The notes below the pieces were generated by a model, which saw only the letters and a program-made list of their open reading frames with translations, did not search any database and was not told the DNA's origin. Positions 16,883 to 29,110 of a stretch of DNA of 64,000 nucleotides are shown piece by piece. Each line of letters opens with the position of its first letter. Within the stretch, counting starts at the first letter, position 1. The DNA comes from Ecdyonurus torrentis (Eukaryota; Arthropoda; Insecta; Ephemeroptera; Heptageniidae): positions 20,724,217-20,788,216 of the forward strand of contig OX439132.1 in the NCBI GenBank assembly GCA_949318235.1. Direction: 5' to 3'. The translations under genes and the position numbers were made by a program.

Positions 16883-18587
16883 GTAAGCAAGCGCCATGCG
16901 ACTCTTCACCCTTGACATTCAAGTGCACTCTTGGCTGCAAAATCCTAATGCAGTTATGTGTAATTTGATATCATACATAAAGTAGATAGATATCGTCAGT
17001 AGATTTTAGAATTAAATTAAGGGAAACCTAATTAGTTCATTTATTTTTTAAACTTATTTAAATATAAATTAAAAATAAATAATTATAGAAAAACTACAAT
17101 AATAATAATTTAATAATAATAATTATTAAAAAAAAAACTGTGCTTGTGACCAAAGTTGTTTATTTACACAAGTGAGAATGGAGACAAGAAGTAACGACAC
17201 CTACCTGTATACTGTACAGTCTGTTTACTAAAAAATTGATTTCATTTGGAATATGGAAATAACATGCATTTAAATTGAGTTTTGCGTCAACTGAAATCTC
17301 CATCTTTTTGCATTGTATAGCCATAAGCTAAGAGAATTAAATTGCTTAGTAAAAAGACTGTACACTGCTTAAGATGCAAGCTATTAAATATATATATATA
17401 TATATATATATATACCAGATGCTGCACAAACATCAATCCTACAGTAAATTAGTTCTGGATTAAGTTATATATGCCACGTATCATGATAATGATTACTAAT
17501 CGGATTAATTCATTGATAGTTACGTATTATGCTGCACTACTTTACATACCGGGAACGTAATTAAAAACAAAATGTTAGTACTCGATTTTTTTACTATTAT
17601 TATTTATTTTTTATGCAAGTGTTTTAACATTTTGAAGCTCACGGCTAATCATAAGACGTGTTCATTGCATAAACCCGTTTTTAATATAGAGGTCAGAAAT
17701 CATAATTTTATTATTATTATTATTATTTTACTGCAAATGTAAACGCTTGACATTTACACTTGTTATATACGCAACATATTTGTCATTACCTAATTTTAGA
17801 AATATTTAATGTCACGTCACTGCTTAATTTTTTTTGTTTTTTTTTTTAAATGACGTGATGTGTTTTATTCTATAACAAATTCTCAATTTGACTATTGTTT
17901 AAAAACTTTAATAATTAAATTCTTAACCTTGAAAATAAATTAGATTTACGTAATCAATTCATGGGCGTTAAAAAAAAAACATCAAAGTTATATAACATTT
18001 AATGGATTAAAAACTGCAGCGTTATAATAATGTTATCAATTAATAATAGACGAATGTTAAAGCTAGCTCTGTATTCATTAACGTAATGGAATTCTCTAAT
18101 AATAACTTTCTCAGAATTTATTTAAATAAGGTAATACTGTGTGCAGAGAATAATAAAATCAAATAAAAAACTCAAATGAATAAAATTCCTGTTCTTATTA
18201 ATTTACCGTTTAATTAATGTAAAAACAACATCTCAATAAACTAATTATATGGTAATGTTATCATATTTATATAAAATATTTAAATTCTATTTATATAATC
18301 CAATGTATTTTAAAATATATAAAATTATCCAAATAAGAGTATCGCGCCGGGGTATAACTGTTTTGTTTGAAAAAAAAAGAAGAAGAAAAAAGTTTAGTAA
18401 AACCATCAGCAATAAAAAAAGCCATTTTTGTGTAATTTAATTTTCTGCTTGAGAAACGATTGACGCGAAAGTTATTATATTTTGTACGGTGTGATGAGTT
18501 TACAATATGTCGTTATTACTTTGTGTATATTATATTTGTAGCAGTATTTTCTGCTTCTTTTCCATGCATCTGTCGTCAATTCAATAT

Positions 18588-18624
<37 letters not shown>

Positions 18625-20045
18625 CAATCAGTTTGTAAATAGCGTGAAAATAACGTTTATCCACTTAAATGAGTTACATATTATGGTATTTATCATCTTC
18701 ATATTGTTAACATACTTAATATATTCTACTGTAAGCCGTATTTAACTGGGGGTATTCCTGTAACCTTTGTGTGGATGAAGGATTTAATAATTTAATATGG
18801 ATAACAGAACTCCATATATATACTTATATTATAACCCTGCAATTTATTGACGCGAGTTTTTCATTTTACAGTATATCCCAAGCGTTTTTGTAATAAATTT
18901 ATTCAATTCTGATTTTTCTTTTGCTTTGGATCGATTTTAATATTCATTACATCATGACTTTGTTACTATTTTATTTACGTGTTTTGTATTCATCTGGAAT
19001 AACTTTTGCTACATTTTAAATCTCGATCCTTCATAAAGTACATATAGTCTCAAGAAAACAGTTCTCGTATTTCTTGCTCCATAATTTATGTTCTCACTCA
19101 GTTTATATATATAAAAAAAAAAAAAGAAAAAGAAAAAAGTGATGTTGTGAGCAGCAAAATGTCACGCTCGTGATTGCGTCTATGTTGCGAGTATGTATTT
19201 TGCCTTAGTGACGTGATGGGGTAATTTGCGTGCAGTACCCGACATCACGTACTCGCTATTTTTCTGCTCGACTTGGATATAGTAAAACTCAAGTTTTATG
19301 CAGACGTCGCCCTAACAACACCTGCAGTTAGTTAGTTCTCCCATATCGGTCAATTCTCGTGTCTCTAGACAACATTGGAACTTCATAATGCTTGTCGTAA
19401 AAAAAAAAAAAAAAAAAAAAAACTATTGTCGAATTAGTTCTGCTTTACTATTAAAAGCTCAAAATTTAATTACTCTCCCTGCCATGTTGTATTGTAAATA
19501 AAAATGACAATGAACCACGCACCAATGATTTTGTTTTTCTTGGCATAGAAATTGATTTCGTATTTATGTATTATAAACCTTGAAAAACTGAAAACGTAAC
19601 TTATTTAAAAAGGTAGTGATATGAGTTGCGTGAGGGTATAGTTGGAAGCGCTAAGTAAGTGCCGCAGTATAAGATACGCATGCATATTGATTGTTAATGA
19701 GGGCAAACATGTGCCGCATTTTGTTCTTATTGCACTGCTATAATACCTGCGGTCTCGTAGGGAAGTCTCGAGGGGTCTATATTTTATGTTATAATTATGT
19801 TTTACCACACTTCTCGACCAATACCAGCACCCTTGTTGTGATGAAATGATGAATAAATAAAATCTTAATTTTAACTTGTATAACCTCAGTTGCTGCGTAC
19901 TAAGCAGAATATCTTTATTGCCTACGTTGTTATTAAATAAATGTGATGTTAATTATAAGAATATTATAGTACTTACAGATAATGCAGTAAAGAAAATGAG
20001 TTAAAGATTGATGTACTTGATGGTCGTTTCTATGTGTTTTTCCAG
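16883..20045 (+). other. Pkn intron with one MITE and several A/T tracts
   Basis: It holds a TGTACAGTC-ended MITE (listed separately), an (AT)n run at 17388-17415 and poly-A tracts near 18592-18620 and 19399-19422. A weak inverted repeat lies near 19149-19277. Nothing else was recognised. Confidence 0.7.
17213..17364. mobile_element. 152-bp MITE with TGTACAGTC termini
   Basis: The left end TGTACAGTCTGTTTACTAAA and the complement of the right end, TGTACAGTCTTTTTACTAAG, form an inverted repeat that continues for about 35 bp with mismatches. An ACT triplet flanks both ends. Positions 17277-17330 recur at 61473-61525, which shows an interspersed family. Confidence 0.75.
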
Positions 20046-20200
20046 ATGCATTCTCCCCTGGTTTGGAACCGTTGCTAGAGGAACGTGTTGAGGAGCTGAG
20101 ACACAGATTGCGCATTGAAGCCGCGGTGGTAGAGGGTGCCAAGAACGTCATCAGGCTGCTGCAGAGCGCCAGGGTACCAGAGAAGAGGGCGCTGCAAGAG
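20046..20200 (+). CDS. Pkn: Pkn exon: first part of HR1c
   Basis: Read from the phase-1 junction with 16882, it encodes LEERVEELRHRLRIEAAVVE and GAKNVIRLLQSARVPEKRAL, the first helix pair of the third HR1 repeat. Acceptor TTTCCAG, donor GAG|GTAAAT, exit phase 0. The next Pkn exon is 6.4 kb away because a complete gene lies in this intron. Confidence 0.95.
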
Positions 20201-20301
20201 GTAAATCAATTAACATTAAAAAAAAAAAAAAAAAGTTAAGCAAAAATATTACTCTCACTCAAGATTAATTTCTATATCAGCAAATTGTTATGATACGAAA
20301 G

Positions 20302-20304
<3 letters not shown>

Positions 20305-20374
<70 letters not shown>
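20305..20374. repeat. (AT)n microsatellite
   Basis: A pure AT run of about 70 bp. Confidence 0.97.
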
Positions 20375-20379
<5 letters not shown>

Positions 20380-22258
20380 TTTGCTTAGTAAGTTCTCCAA
20401 TTACTGCAGCACCTGATTTGGAGGCACTTGTGTGATTTTTGAGCAGCTTGTATTTCTATGGGAAAGTTCAAATAATCACAAGCACAGGTGTCATTCAATT
20501 CAAAAGTTGCGTCTTTGATGAAAGTTCGGAATGAGAGATTACTGAATTTGCCACGAGCTTTTGTTTGATTACACGTCTTAGTTAGCTACTATTGTTCTCC
20601 AATTTTGTACACTGAAAGAAAATGCATTTAAAAATTATTGTATTAAATGATAAGTGCAGTCAATAATAATACGTATTATAATTAAATTAACGTTTGAATT
20701 TCACATTTTAAGCTTTTAATAAGTTAAACTACATATATATATTTTTTTTTACGTTTTACGTAATTTTTTGTAGTTACTTGAATTCTTTGTTGTTACAAAA
20801 ATAGAATGTGTTTCTCAGTGTAAAAGATCTTGATTTACTGCGCATTATTTTTATTCTCGTAAATATTTTTTCTACGAATTTTGTGTACTCCACTCAAGTC
20901 TTTGACATAATAATAAAAGAGGAGAATAGACAGCGGCATTCAAAACCTTTTTATTTTGTTTATTTTTATAATACGACGATGTTTATTCAAATTGAAAGCA
21001 GCGGATGTAGTGTATAGAAAGACCTGCTATTTATTATTCATTTATATAAATAATAGATTTTGCGCAGATTCTCTTATATACCTGTTTTTTATTTTTATAT
21101 AATATATCAATTGTGTATAGAACAGAATGCACGCAAGTAAAATGCATTAGTAAGTAGTCATGTTTATTTTTAAATTGTATTAGTTGACTACTTTATTAAT
21201 TAATGTCGATTGTACAACAGTACACTCGTGCGCCATCCCAAGTATCAACTTGTAGCTTGTCAAGTTGATGCTACTGGCTACAGATGGCATTACGTGATAA
21301 AAATTTATTTAAATTAAATAATGAGATAGTTAATCTTGCGAGAAGTGACAATGATTAGATTATTTTAGTGTTTCCGGTTACTTTGCTTGAAGCTCTTATT
21401 TTGATTACAGATGCAACAACGTCAATTGTGAGACGTATTTTGACACTAAAATACTTTACAAGCGAAATTTTTGATTTTTATTATCATTTTATTACGTAGC
21501 TCAATAATTTTAGTAGGTCATGTTTTAATTATATTTATTTATTTAAATTGGTGATGATTAGCTTGATTATATAATTTTAAGGCATAGACGAACTCATTTG
21601 TGCCCCTATCAGCTGCATTATGTAAATTCATTATACAACCTGTTATTATTATTATTTTTTACGATATGGTTTTATTTTAGATTAACTATAAGGCTCTGAT
21701 TCAAGGACTGATATCAGCTAGATTAAATGTGGTTTGCAAGGAAGGAAAAAAAAATGAGGGGGGGGGGGGATTTCTTTTTAGTATCTGTTACATTTTTTTA
21801 TTTCAGTTTCAGTTAAGAAAAAATGCGAAATTATAATTTGATGAAAACAACTGTGCATGTTTTATTTCCAAATTTGGATGTTATTTTTATAATAAATGAA
21901 ATGATTTTATCTTTAATACAAGAAAACATTTCCAAACAAATATAAAATTCTGCCACACTCCACCTTTTTATGAAGTGACGAAGCATTCACACTGAAACAA
22001 ATTAAGATTTGCTACTATAGATAAAACAATATAACGTCTTCATTATATTGTGATCTATTAGTTTACCGTGAGTTTTTTTGAAATATTAGAACATAATTTG
22101 CGTTCCCAAATATTGCTCGTAAATGTTTCATCAAACATAAAGTAGGCGTATGGTTATATACATAAAATGAAAACTATATAATCGTAGGCGCGAGAGATTT
22201 TGGATGCATGTACGTAAGTCAGGTCCGAATAACGTATACTCCCTGTGTTTTAGCTGTT

Positions 22259-22262
22259 CTCT

Positions 22263-22352
<90 letters not shown>
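22259..22352. repeat. (TC)n microsatellite
   Basis: An almost pure CT run of about 94 bp. The Arg-Glu and Ser-Leu frames through it on the two strands are artefacts of the repeat. Confidence 0.97.
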
Positions 22353-22355
<3 letters not shown>

Positions 22356-23061
22356 TGGTAGCCGGTCAAGTCTGGAAATAGATCTCACCGCCTTCTTTAC
22401 GTTCACAAGAGCAAAGCTAGGCAGTAGCGACGCCAAATCTTAGTTGTGGGGTTTTCTTTTAGTTTAGTTTGTTAGCACTAACCGGTAGCAAAAGTGAAAA
22501 ATCCCCAACAGAAAATAACAAAAATATATAATATTTTAGTAAAAATGCAAAAAATATATAACACTGGACAATTTGATAAAAGTCGATAACAAATTTACTC
22601 ATAACTATGGTGTGAAATGTTTACTTTAAAGATTCGGAGAGAACGAGTGATGGGTATAATTATATTCTATATATAAAGTTAGTTTTTCAAGACAGAGAAA
22701 AATAAGTGAATTAGCGTGAAGCACCTGCTTGTGTCGATACATGATCAAAGCAGTGGAATTTTTTTCAGTATTGTGGTGGTGTCTGTGGGATATTGGAGCT
22801 CGCAAGTATAGCAATTCTACAAGAAATTTGTTTTTAAACTTTAAACCACAGTTATCAGGCATTATTTACTGCGATTCGGAGTTCGTAGTAACTTTTATGA
22901 TTAACAACAATGTAAGAAAACGAATTACGTAATGAATATCGTAATTACAAAATAATTATTGAAACTTTAATAAGGAACTTTTTTTTTTATACAATGCATT
23001 AGAAAAAAAAATGTTGTAAATACATTTGAATGTGAAAAAAGTTGCAGTAAATTAAGACGCA

Positions 23062-23862
23062 ATGCAAAATCGTCCAACACAAGAATGGTCTCTTCACGCA
23101 CAAGTTACATTCTCCCATGGAGGTAACGTAACTGCTAACACCACTAGTTTTCCGCCAACAGTCACCACTCTTCCAAATGGAGGAGTTTGTATGGAATATT
23201 CGTTTAAATCACAAGCATTGACACCACCGGTATCACCTTTACCTGATGAACCTTCAGGGTATGGATTTCAACGTGGAAATATATTATTTACTACAAAACC
23301 ACCTCCTAGAGGTACTAGGAGTCATAGTTTTCACTTTACTGGACCTAGTAGCAGTTCTACCACATCTTCAGAACCTCGAGCGTCTACTTTAGGTCGTACT
23401 GTAAATCAACAACGTCAAGATTCAGGGTATAATAGTGAACAACTCTCCCCTCACTCTAGTCTACCAACAAAATCACGTCCACAACAACAGTATAATAGAA
23501 GATGTATGAGTACTTATAGCATTGTATTGGGAGATACACGAAATGTGCCTCGTTCAGCGCCTGTTGATTTCTCACCAGTGCCTGAGTTATGTGAAGAGTG
23601 TGCAAAGACGAGTCCTCCACGTTCAAAATCGCCTCAGTCATATTCCTCACATTTCTGTACACATATTCAAGCAAGTAAGAAATGTGATGCTGCATCGCAA
23701 ACCATCTCAAACCCAGGTTCACCGATTTCTAAAACAACAACCAGTAAACCTAAAATGGGTAGCAAAGTTTATAATACAAGACGTAAAACTGATTCAGATG
23801 TTTTTCTACAAGTTCCAACATTACAATTACCAGATGCTGAACCCATTGATGATAAGAGAAAA
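23062..23862 (+). CDS. Nested gene exon 1: Ser/Pro-rich unrecognised protein, residues 1-267
   Basis: The frame opens at ATG 23062 (context GCAATGC) and stays open for 267 codons to the donor AAA|GTGAGT, phase 0. The product has no signal peptide or membrane segment. It is rich in Ser, Pro, Thr and Gln. Features are a TPPVSPLP motif near residue 53, PPPRG near 77, and a Cys pair in PELCEECAK near 174. Codons mostly end in A or T, unlike the surrounding Pkn exons. It lies wholly inside the Pkn intron between the two HR1c exons, on the same strand. I do not recognise a family. It may be a disordered scaffold or signalling protein, but that is only inferred from composition. Confidence 0.85.
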
Positions 23863-24244
23863 GTGAGTATTTTGTTTTGTTAATGAATTACGTGCTTTTC
23901 TTCATTCATTTTTAATTAATAGTATGACTCAGCTACTTTTGGTTCTTATCGTTTATTTACATCGTAAAATATAGATTGTTAATCAGCGTGTCATGTGTGT
24001 CTAATAATAATTGTTGCGCTATTGTTTAGATTATAATATTTCACAACACGTTTTTGTTTGTGTAGCTTTTATGTTTTATTAACTATACTTAAGCATACGT
24101 TTATTTATTTTTATTATTTTGCCTTCATTTATATTAAATTACATTTATTTATCTTTAAATTTAAATATTATATTTTATAGTAATTATTTTTTTTAATGCT
24201 TCCGCATTTACGTATTTTATTTACAAATATATTTCTCTCTACAG

Positions 24245-25582
24245 TCCAACCGCAAACTTGCTCGTTCTCCAGTACTGATAGGCCGCAAGTCTCCACTGCT
24301 ACAAAAACGCATCATGGACTCTCCAGACTCGAGCGGCTCTCCAGTAACGAGTATCAAGCACGAGTCACGCCGTCCTCGCACCGTGCATATCGACGTTTAC
24401 TGCACCGGCTCAGATGAAGACGCAGACGCCAGTGATTCTTCATCAAACAGCTCAAGTAACACGACCACCCCACAAACTGTATACGAGTCAGAGAAAGTAC
24501 GAGTGGTACACAGCAAACCTGGCAAGAATGAACTGCCTCTTATGTACAATCGAAAGTTGTCATCTCGTAAGAGCGAGAGTTTTAAGTATACCTCATTACA
24601 AAAAGAACCTGAGACAACAAGAGGCTATGACAGTGATGATGCCACCTTAAGCTCTTTATACCCATCTCGTAGTTCATTTGATTCTGTTGACATCAGTTTA
24701 CCGCCTTCAAGAGATGCTTCATGGTCTACTATTGCTAGCAGTACTGCTATCTTATTTGAAGATGATACAGTATCATCATGGAAAGATACTACAGAATCTG
24801 GTCCGGATTTACGTGAAAGTAGTTTGGCACAGAGTGATAGTTTTGAATATGCTGATAGTGTAGATAGATATAGAATTCGTGAAAAGGAACAAGCTTGGGC
24901 AGAAGATGAGTCTAAGACTTGGAGATGTCCTGAGACGGAGAGACGACGTGCAATACAACAACAGCGATTTAGAGATTTTCTTACCAATCATTTAAAGAAT
25001 GTACCCCAGTGGTCAACCACAAGTAGTACAGAAGAATCTTGGGAGTATACTAGTGAAGATGGCTCACATTTTGGTTTAAAACGAGAAGATACTGTTCGAA
25101 GAGCCTCGTCTCCACTAAAAATACAGTCTGATAGTTTACCCAGTATACCCAGCATCGCAGATAGTGTACCCAGTATATCTAGCATGATAGATAGTGTACC
25201 AAGTATTTTCATATCTGACTCCGGAAGTATTAGCGATAGTGGAACACCTACTTCTTACATTAGAGAAACATTAGGACCATTTGGACGTTTACCACCATCA
25301 CCACCTCCTCCAAAATTAGTCTCTAAAGTAACAAGCCCATTTACAACACCTCAGGGTATGAAAACTAGTCAAATGTTGAAGGCTGAAAAATTCGGTCCTA
25401 TTGTTGGTTCACTTAAGAAGCCAGGTGGTAATCATATTGGACCCTCAAAAAATCCTTCTTGTGGCTGTGATCATTGTCGCAGATATTTTGAGGACTCTGC
25501 GTTTAGATCTAGAGCTCATTCTCTAGGAGATGCTCCATACGGAAACTGGCAATCAACTTTAGATCCAAGTGATCACGAATAA
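24245..25582 (+). CDS. Nested gene exon 2: Ser-rich C-terminal part, residues 268-712
   Basis: The acceptor TCTCTACAG joins in phase 0 to 23862, and the frame runs to TAA at 25580-25582. It encodes a basic start with KLARSPVLIGRKSPLLQKR, then HIDVYCTGSDEDADASDSSS, then a charged segment near residues 476-520 that should be helical (RIREKEQAWAEDESKTW, ETERRRAIQQQRFRDFL). A short internal repeat follows at about 563-590 (DSLPSIPSIADSVPSIS), then PPSPPPPK near 616. A Cys cluster CGCDHCRRYF lies about 40 residues from the end. The first 280 bases use many C/G-ending codons and the rest are AT-ending. The function is unknown to me. The frames at 24196-24417 and on the - strand are shadows. Confidence 0.85.
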   Translation, partial: SNRKLARSPVLIGRKSPLLQKRIMDSPDSSGSPVTSIKHESRRPRTVHIDVYCTGSDEDADASDSSSNSSSNTTTPQTVYESEKVRVVHSKPGKNELPLMYNRKLSSRKSESFKYTSLQKEPETTRGYDSDDATLSSLYPSRSSFDSVDISLPPSRDASWSTIASSTAILFEDDTVSSWKDTTESGPDLRESSLAQSDSFEYADSVDRYRIREKEQAWAEDESKTWRCPETERRRAIQQQRFRDFLTNHLKNVPQWSTTSSTEESWEYTSEDGSHFGLKREDTVRRASSPLKIQSDSLPSIPSIADSVPSISSMIDSVPSIFISDSGSISDSGTPTSYIRETLGPFGRLPPSPPPPKLVSKVTSPFTTPQGMKTSQMLKAEKFGPIVGSLKKPGGNHIGPSKNPSCGCDHCRRYFEDSAFRSRAHSLGDAPYGNWQSTLDPSDHE

Positions 25583-26369
25583 TTAACCACTTCATTTATA
25601 CTTGTATCTCAACCAATATTTTTTTTGTAGCGAGTTACTACTGTCAATACGTTTTGTTTTCTGTCATAAATTTTGTATTAAAAATTAACTGATTCTTATT
25701 TCATTGAAATATTGTTATTGTTAGATGTCCATAATAAATATAAATAATATCATTCTTTATACATTATTTTAACGTGCTAGTTATTAGTTGCAATATGTCC
25801 TGATTTTTTTCTGCATTTTTAAGATAACTTAAAACATTTCTTTAACTTACTATGTTTGCTTCTAATAGTTTTCTTGTGTACAGTAATAACTTGCTAAAAC
25901 TGTAAGTTTCCCTATATGTATGTAATGTATAGTCATTTTGCGTTATATTTTAATATATGCATTACTCTTGAGCTCTATAATTTAAAAGGATAATATTTAA
26001 TTTGGAAGTGATTTGTGGCTTTTTCCTTTCTGTATATTCCACGTAGTCTATTATTTTGCACAATATATTTTGATTTGTTAAGTATTATTGTATATTGTCA
26101 TTCGCTATCAATTGTCTTTTACTTGTACATTCTTAAAAGTAATAAAAATCCTTTGCACATATTATTTGTACTTTTATAATTATTACTACTACTTTGTGTA
26201 GTTAAATTTATTCCTCTTATTAATGATGCTTTATATTACATATTTACTGGATCTACGGTATCACAGAAAATGAAAATCTGAGGGTAACAAGCAAATTATT
26301 CATTAATCAGATTGATGACTAGGAAGATTATTAATATTGTACTGCACCAAAGTAATTTCATAATATATA

Positions 26370-26451
<82 letters not shown>

Positions 26452-26568
26452 AGGCAGTTTTTCAGTGTACAAAGTTAGGGACAAATTTACTGTTGTGGTG
26501 GTTAAGGGAAGTATCTCATAACATTACTAGAAATGAGACTCTTGACTGAAAAGTTCTTATAATTTCAG
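25583..26568 (+). other. 3' UTR of the nested gene and the end of the Pkn host intron
   Basis: An AATAAA lies at about 25735 and further A/T-rich sequence follows, so the nested transcript probably ends within a few hundred bases of its stop. An (AT)n tract covers about 26362-26447. The Pkn acceptor TTTCAG ends at 26568. Confidence 0.55.
26362..26447. repeat. (AT)n microsatellite
   Basis: An AT run interrupted once by TTTT near 26375. Confidence 0.95.
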
Positions 26569-26751
26569 GCGCAAGCTAACCTTGCCGAGTCCAGTCGTAA
26601 GTTGGATTTGCTTCGTCTATCTTTGGACTTGAGACGGCAAGAGCTACCCCCTGACTCTCCTGCTGCCGCGCAACTCAAACGTGAGCTTCAAATTGTTCAG
26701 GCTGCAAGCCCAGTAGCCTCTGTCACTTACACCAGTCTACAGCCCTTCCAG
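26569..26751 (+). CDS. Pkn: Pkn exon: end of HR1c
   Basis: It starts AQANLAESSRKLDLLRLSLD and includes SPAAAQLKRELQIVQA, the second helix of HR1c, followed by the linker to the C2-like domain. It runs phase 0 to phase 0, with donor CAG|GTAATT. In frame it follows directly from 20200 (ALQE|AQAN). Confidence 0.95.
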
Positions 26752-27040
26752 GTAATTTTTTCATATACTTCCTAGAGAGTAGATATATATATTATCATTC
26801 CAGACATTTCAAGAGAAAGTTTTTTTTTTTTTTTCATTATTATTATTATTTTTTTATAGTCATCTGTTTATATTGTAATTTCTTGATATCTTGATATTGC
26901 ATTAAAGTTTTGCCTAACTTTTAAAGTGTGTAAGAAAAGTGATAATAATAATGACAATAAAAGTTTTTTTAATTAATTTTTGAGCTCAAAAGTGTTTCAT
27001 AATGATAAACAACTCTAACAATTTGATTGTATTATTCCAG
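26752..27040 (+). other. Short Pkn intron
   Basis: A T-tract at about 26820-26834. Nothing else is seen. Confidence 0.8.
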
Positions 27041-27372
27041 GGCGGCTCCAGCAATGATCAGTCTTGTCACCTCCCCACCTCTCATCCCCACCTCGGACGC
27101 TGTGCCGCAGTCACAGGCAAGCTGGAAGTACGACTCATGGGTTGTCAAGACCTTCTGGAAGAAGTACCAGGTCGACAGAGGAGAGAGAAAGACACATCGA
27201 GTCCAAGTGATCTGAGATCCTTTGTCAAGGGAGTCACTGGTCGTAGCTCGAGCAAGTCATATAGTGTGAAGGACGAGACAAGCAATGAGATCATGGCAGT
27301 GTTGAAGTTAGACCACCAGACTGTTGCACAGACCAGTTGGAAACCTTGTTCTCAGCAGGCCTGGGATCAGAG
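27041..27372 (+). CDS. Pkn: Pkn exon: first part of the C2-like domain
   Basis: The frame is set by TGKLEVRLMGCQDLLEEVPG, which matches PKN2 closely. A Ser-rich loop follows, then EIMAVLKLDHQTVAQTSWKP and the junction WDQR|F. PKN C2-like domains lack a full set of calcium ligands and are linked to lipid and arachidonate response and autoinhibition. Donor AG|GTAAAC, phase 2. A second open frame over 27027-27215 does not match the family. Confidence 0.95.
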
Positions 27373-27570
27373 GTAAACTAACGTTTTTTTCATACTAAAC
27401 TGTACTCCAATTATAAATTTTATGTCACTCAAAAACATTGTCGTGTTTTGCTTTTCATGTAACTCCTAAAATTGTTATTTGAATTTCTTAATTTCTTAAT
27501 TTGTAATTTTATTATTTGCAATTTGTATCGTCATATTTCTTTGCTTCTTTTTCATAAATTTATTGTTTAA

Positions 27571-27900
27571 GGGAGTAGGGTACCGACCTTATATCTCAAA
27601 ATCTAGAAATGTTTTGGATACAAATTTGGTGTCATTGTGTAGCTAAGGGTTACACCTAGCCGTGATAAAAATTTCTTGATATTTGACCGTCCCGAAAAAA
27701 AGAAAAAAATTATTGAAATTAACATTAGGACTTATGGGCTTAAAATTCCAAAAAATCATACAAAATTTATTTGCACGGTGACCCCCCAAAATTTTTGTAT
27801 ATTTGCAATTGTCTCAAGCTGAAGTATCATTGTGCAAAATTTCAGATTTTTCTGATGAGAAAAGTTTGAGTCTAATGGCCGACGTCGGTCCCCTACTGCC
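27571..27900. mobile_element. 330-bp TTAA-flanked MITE, copy 1
   Basis: The element is flanked on both sides by TTAA (27567-27570 and 27901-27904). The ends GGGAGTAGGGTACCGAC and the complement GGCAGTAGGGGACCGAC form a terminal inverted repeat. TTAA duplications are typical of piggyBac and Kolobok-type elements. No coding capacity. A second copy is at 36064. Confidence 0.85.
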
Positions 27901-28683
27901 TTAATATAATATTAATAGTAAGCTTGTTTGTAAACCCTGTTTTATCTGCTCAATTAGAAAAAAAAAAAAAAAAGAAAGAAAAAAAAAGAAAGAAATGGCT
28001 TGGTATATATATTTTTCAAATATAAATATTTTTTTAAACCACTATCGCCATTTGAGATTTTCAGTTGACGCTGCTGCCTGGCGCCAACTCTCATTTGGTT
28101 TCTCCCTATCAAATTTTAACGTCACATGTTTGTCCATACCGCGATGGTATCTTTCCTTTTCCTAAATATAAAGAAAGAAAGACAAATGCTTCTTAAATAG
28201 ACACAGCGTATTTCTTAGGGAAATAAAAGTATTTTGTACAAGTATTGAGTTTTAGTATAATCATGCAAGGTAAAAGGTTCACACACAATAACAGTAATAA
28301 TAGTAATTGTTAGTAGAGTACGTAAAATCTTATTACAGTATTTGATTTTTTAATATTAAAATTGTTAATAAAAAAAATACATTTGTAGTTGTTTATAATG
28401 GATTCGTGGTGGTGGATAGATGATTTTGGATAGATGAATGATAAATGTAGATTATATATTACACTATTTATTCACTATAGGTATATGCAGTACAGAGTAC
28501 ACGTTGTAACAGAGGCTCTTGATCTTGACTTGGCCGAAGCCAAGTCAAGACTCTCTTGTGCACCACGTACCGCACAGCACGCACTTATCGAATAATGCAT
28601 CATTATGCATTTCCTACACAATGTAACAACATAAGCATATTTGATATTTATTGAGGGTTGTTACACAAGCTAAAATAAAAATT

Positions 28684-28975
28684 GAAGTTCTATGGAGAAG
28701 TCAAGGTCTCGCGTTGCACAGAGTTTTAGTTATAATGTTTTTATAATTGAGCTTCCGTCATATTTTAATGACATTATCAATCAAAGAGATTTACTTGAGC
28801 ACATCACTGAGCAGTGTGCATGTAGTCTTGTACTGGAATACATGCTGCTCAGTGATATGCTCAAGGAAATCTCTTCTTTGATTGATAGTCATTAAAATAT
28901 GACAAAAGTTCTCAGTTATAAGAACAAAACTAAAACTCTGTGCCTTGGGAGACCTCAGCCTCTCTATAGAACTTC
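28684..28975. mobile_element. 290-bp palindromic element
   Basis: The arms GAAGTTCTAT...GCACAGAGTTTTAG (from 28684) and their complement (ending 28975) match along about 140 bp with a few changes. The small centre, near 28832, has its own hairpin. No target duplication was fixed. The open frame over 28692-28895 is a product of the repeat. Confidence 0.8.
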
Positions 28976-29110
28976 TACTGTGATAAGGCCCTTGCTGTTA
29001 TTTCTATCCTTTTCTTTAATTAAGGTTTATCCTAACCTCGATGTTTTTCCCCCTTAAATTGATCGTAAAATAAAAATAAACGTGCTTATGAAATTTATTT
29101 GTTGTTTCAG

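Larger units (their letters stand above)
20201..23047. other. Pkn intron upstream of the nested gene
   Basis: It holds a long (AT)n run at 20305-20374 and a (TC)n run at 22259-22352. A nine-G run near 21760 is unusual in this DNA. The promoter and any 5' UTR exon of the nested gene should lie here, but no core promoter could be fixed. A possible acceptor GTTGCAG ends at 23047, 14 bp before the nested gene's ATG. Confidence 0.5.
27373..29110 (+). other. Pkn intron with two inverted-repeat elements
   Basis: It contains the TTAA-flanked MITE 27571-27900 and the palindrome 28684-28975. It also has a perfect 11-bp hairpin at 28524-28549 (CTTGACTTGGC, loop CGAA) and an A-rich GAAA tract near 27958-27995. 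Confidence 0.75.

Noticed and set aside
19149..19277. Possible MITE with GAGCAG...CTGCTC ends
   Set aside because: The inverted match is short and interrupted, and no flanking duplication was seen.
22131..22443. Arg-Glu and Ser-Leu frames on opposite strands
   Set aside because: They arise from the (TC)n microsatellite.
27027..27215. Second open frame over the Pkn C2 exon
   Set aside because: The other frame matches PKN (LEVRLMGCQDLLE) and joins both neighbours in phase.
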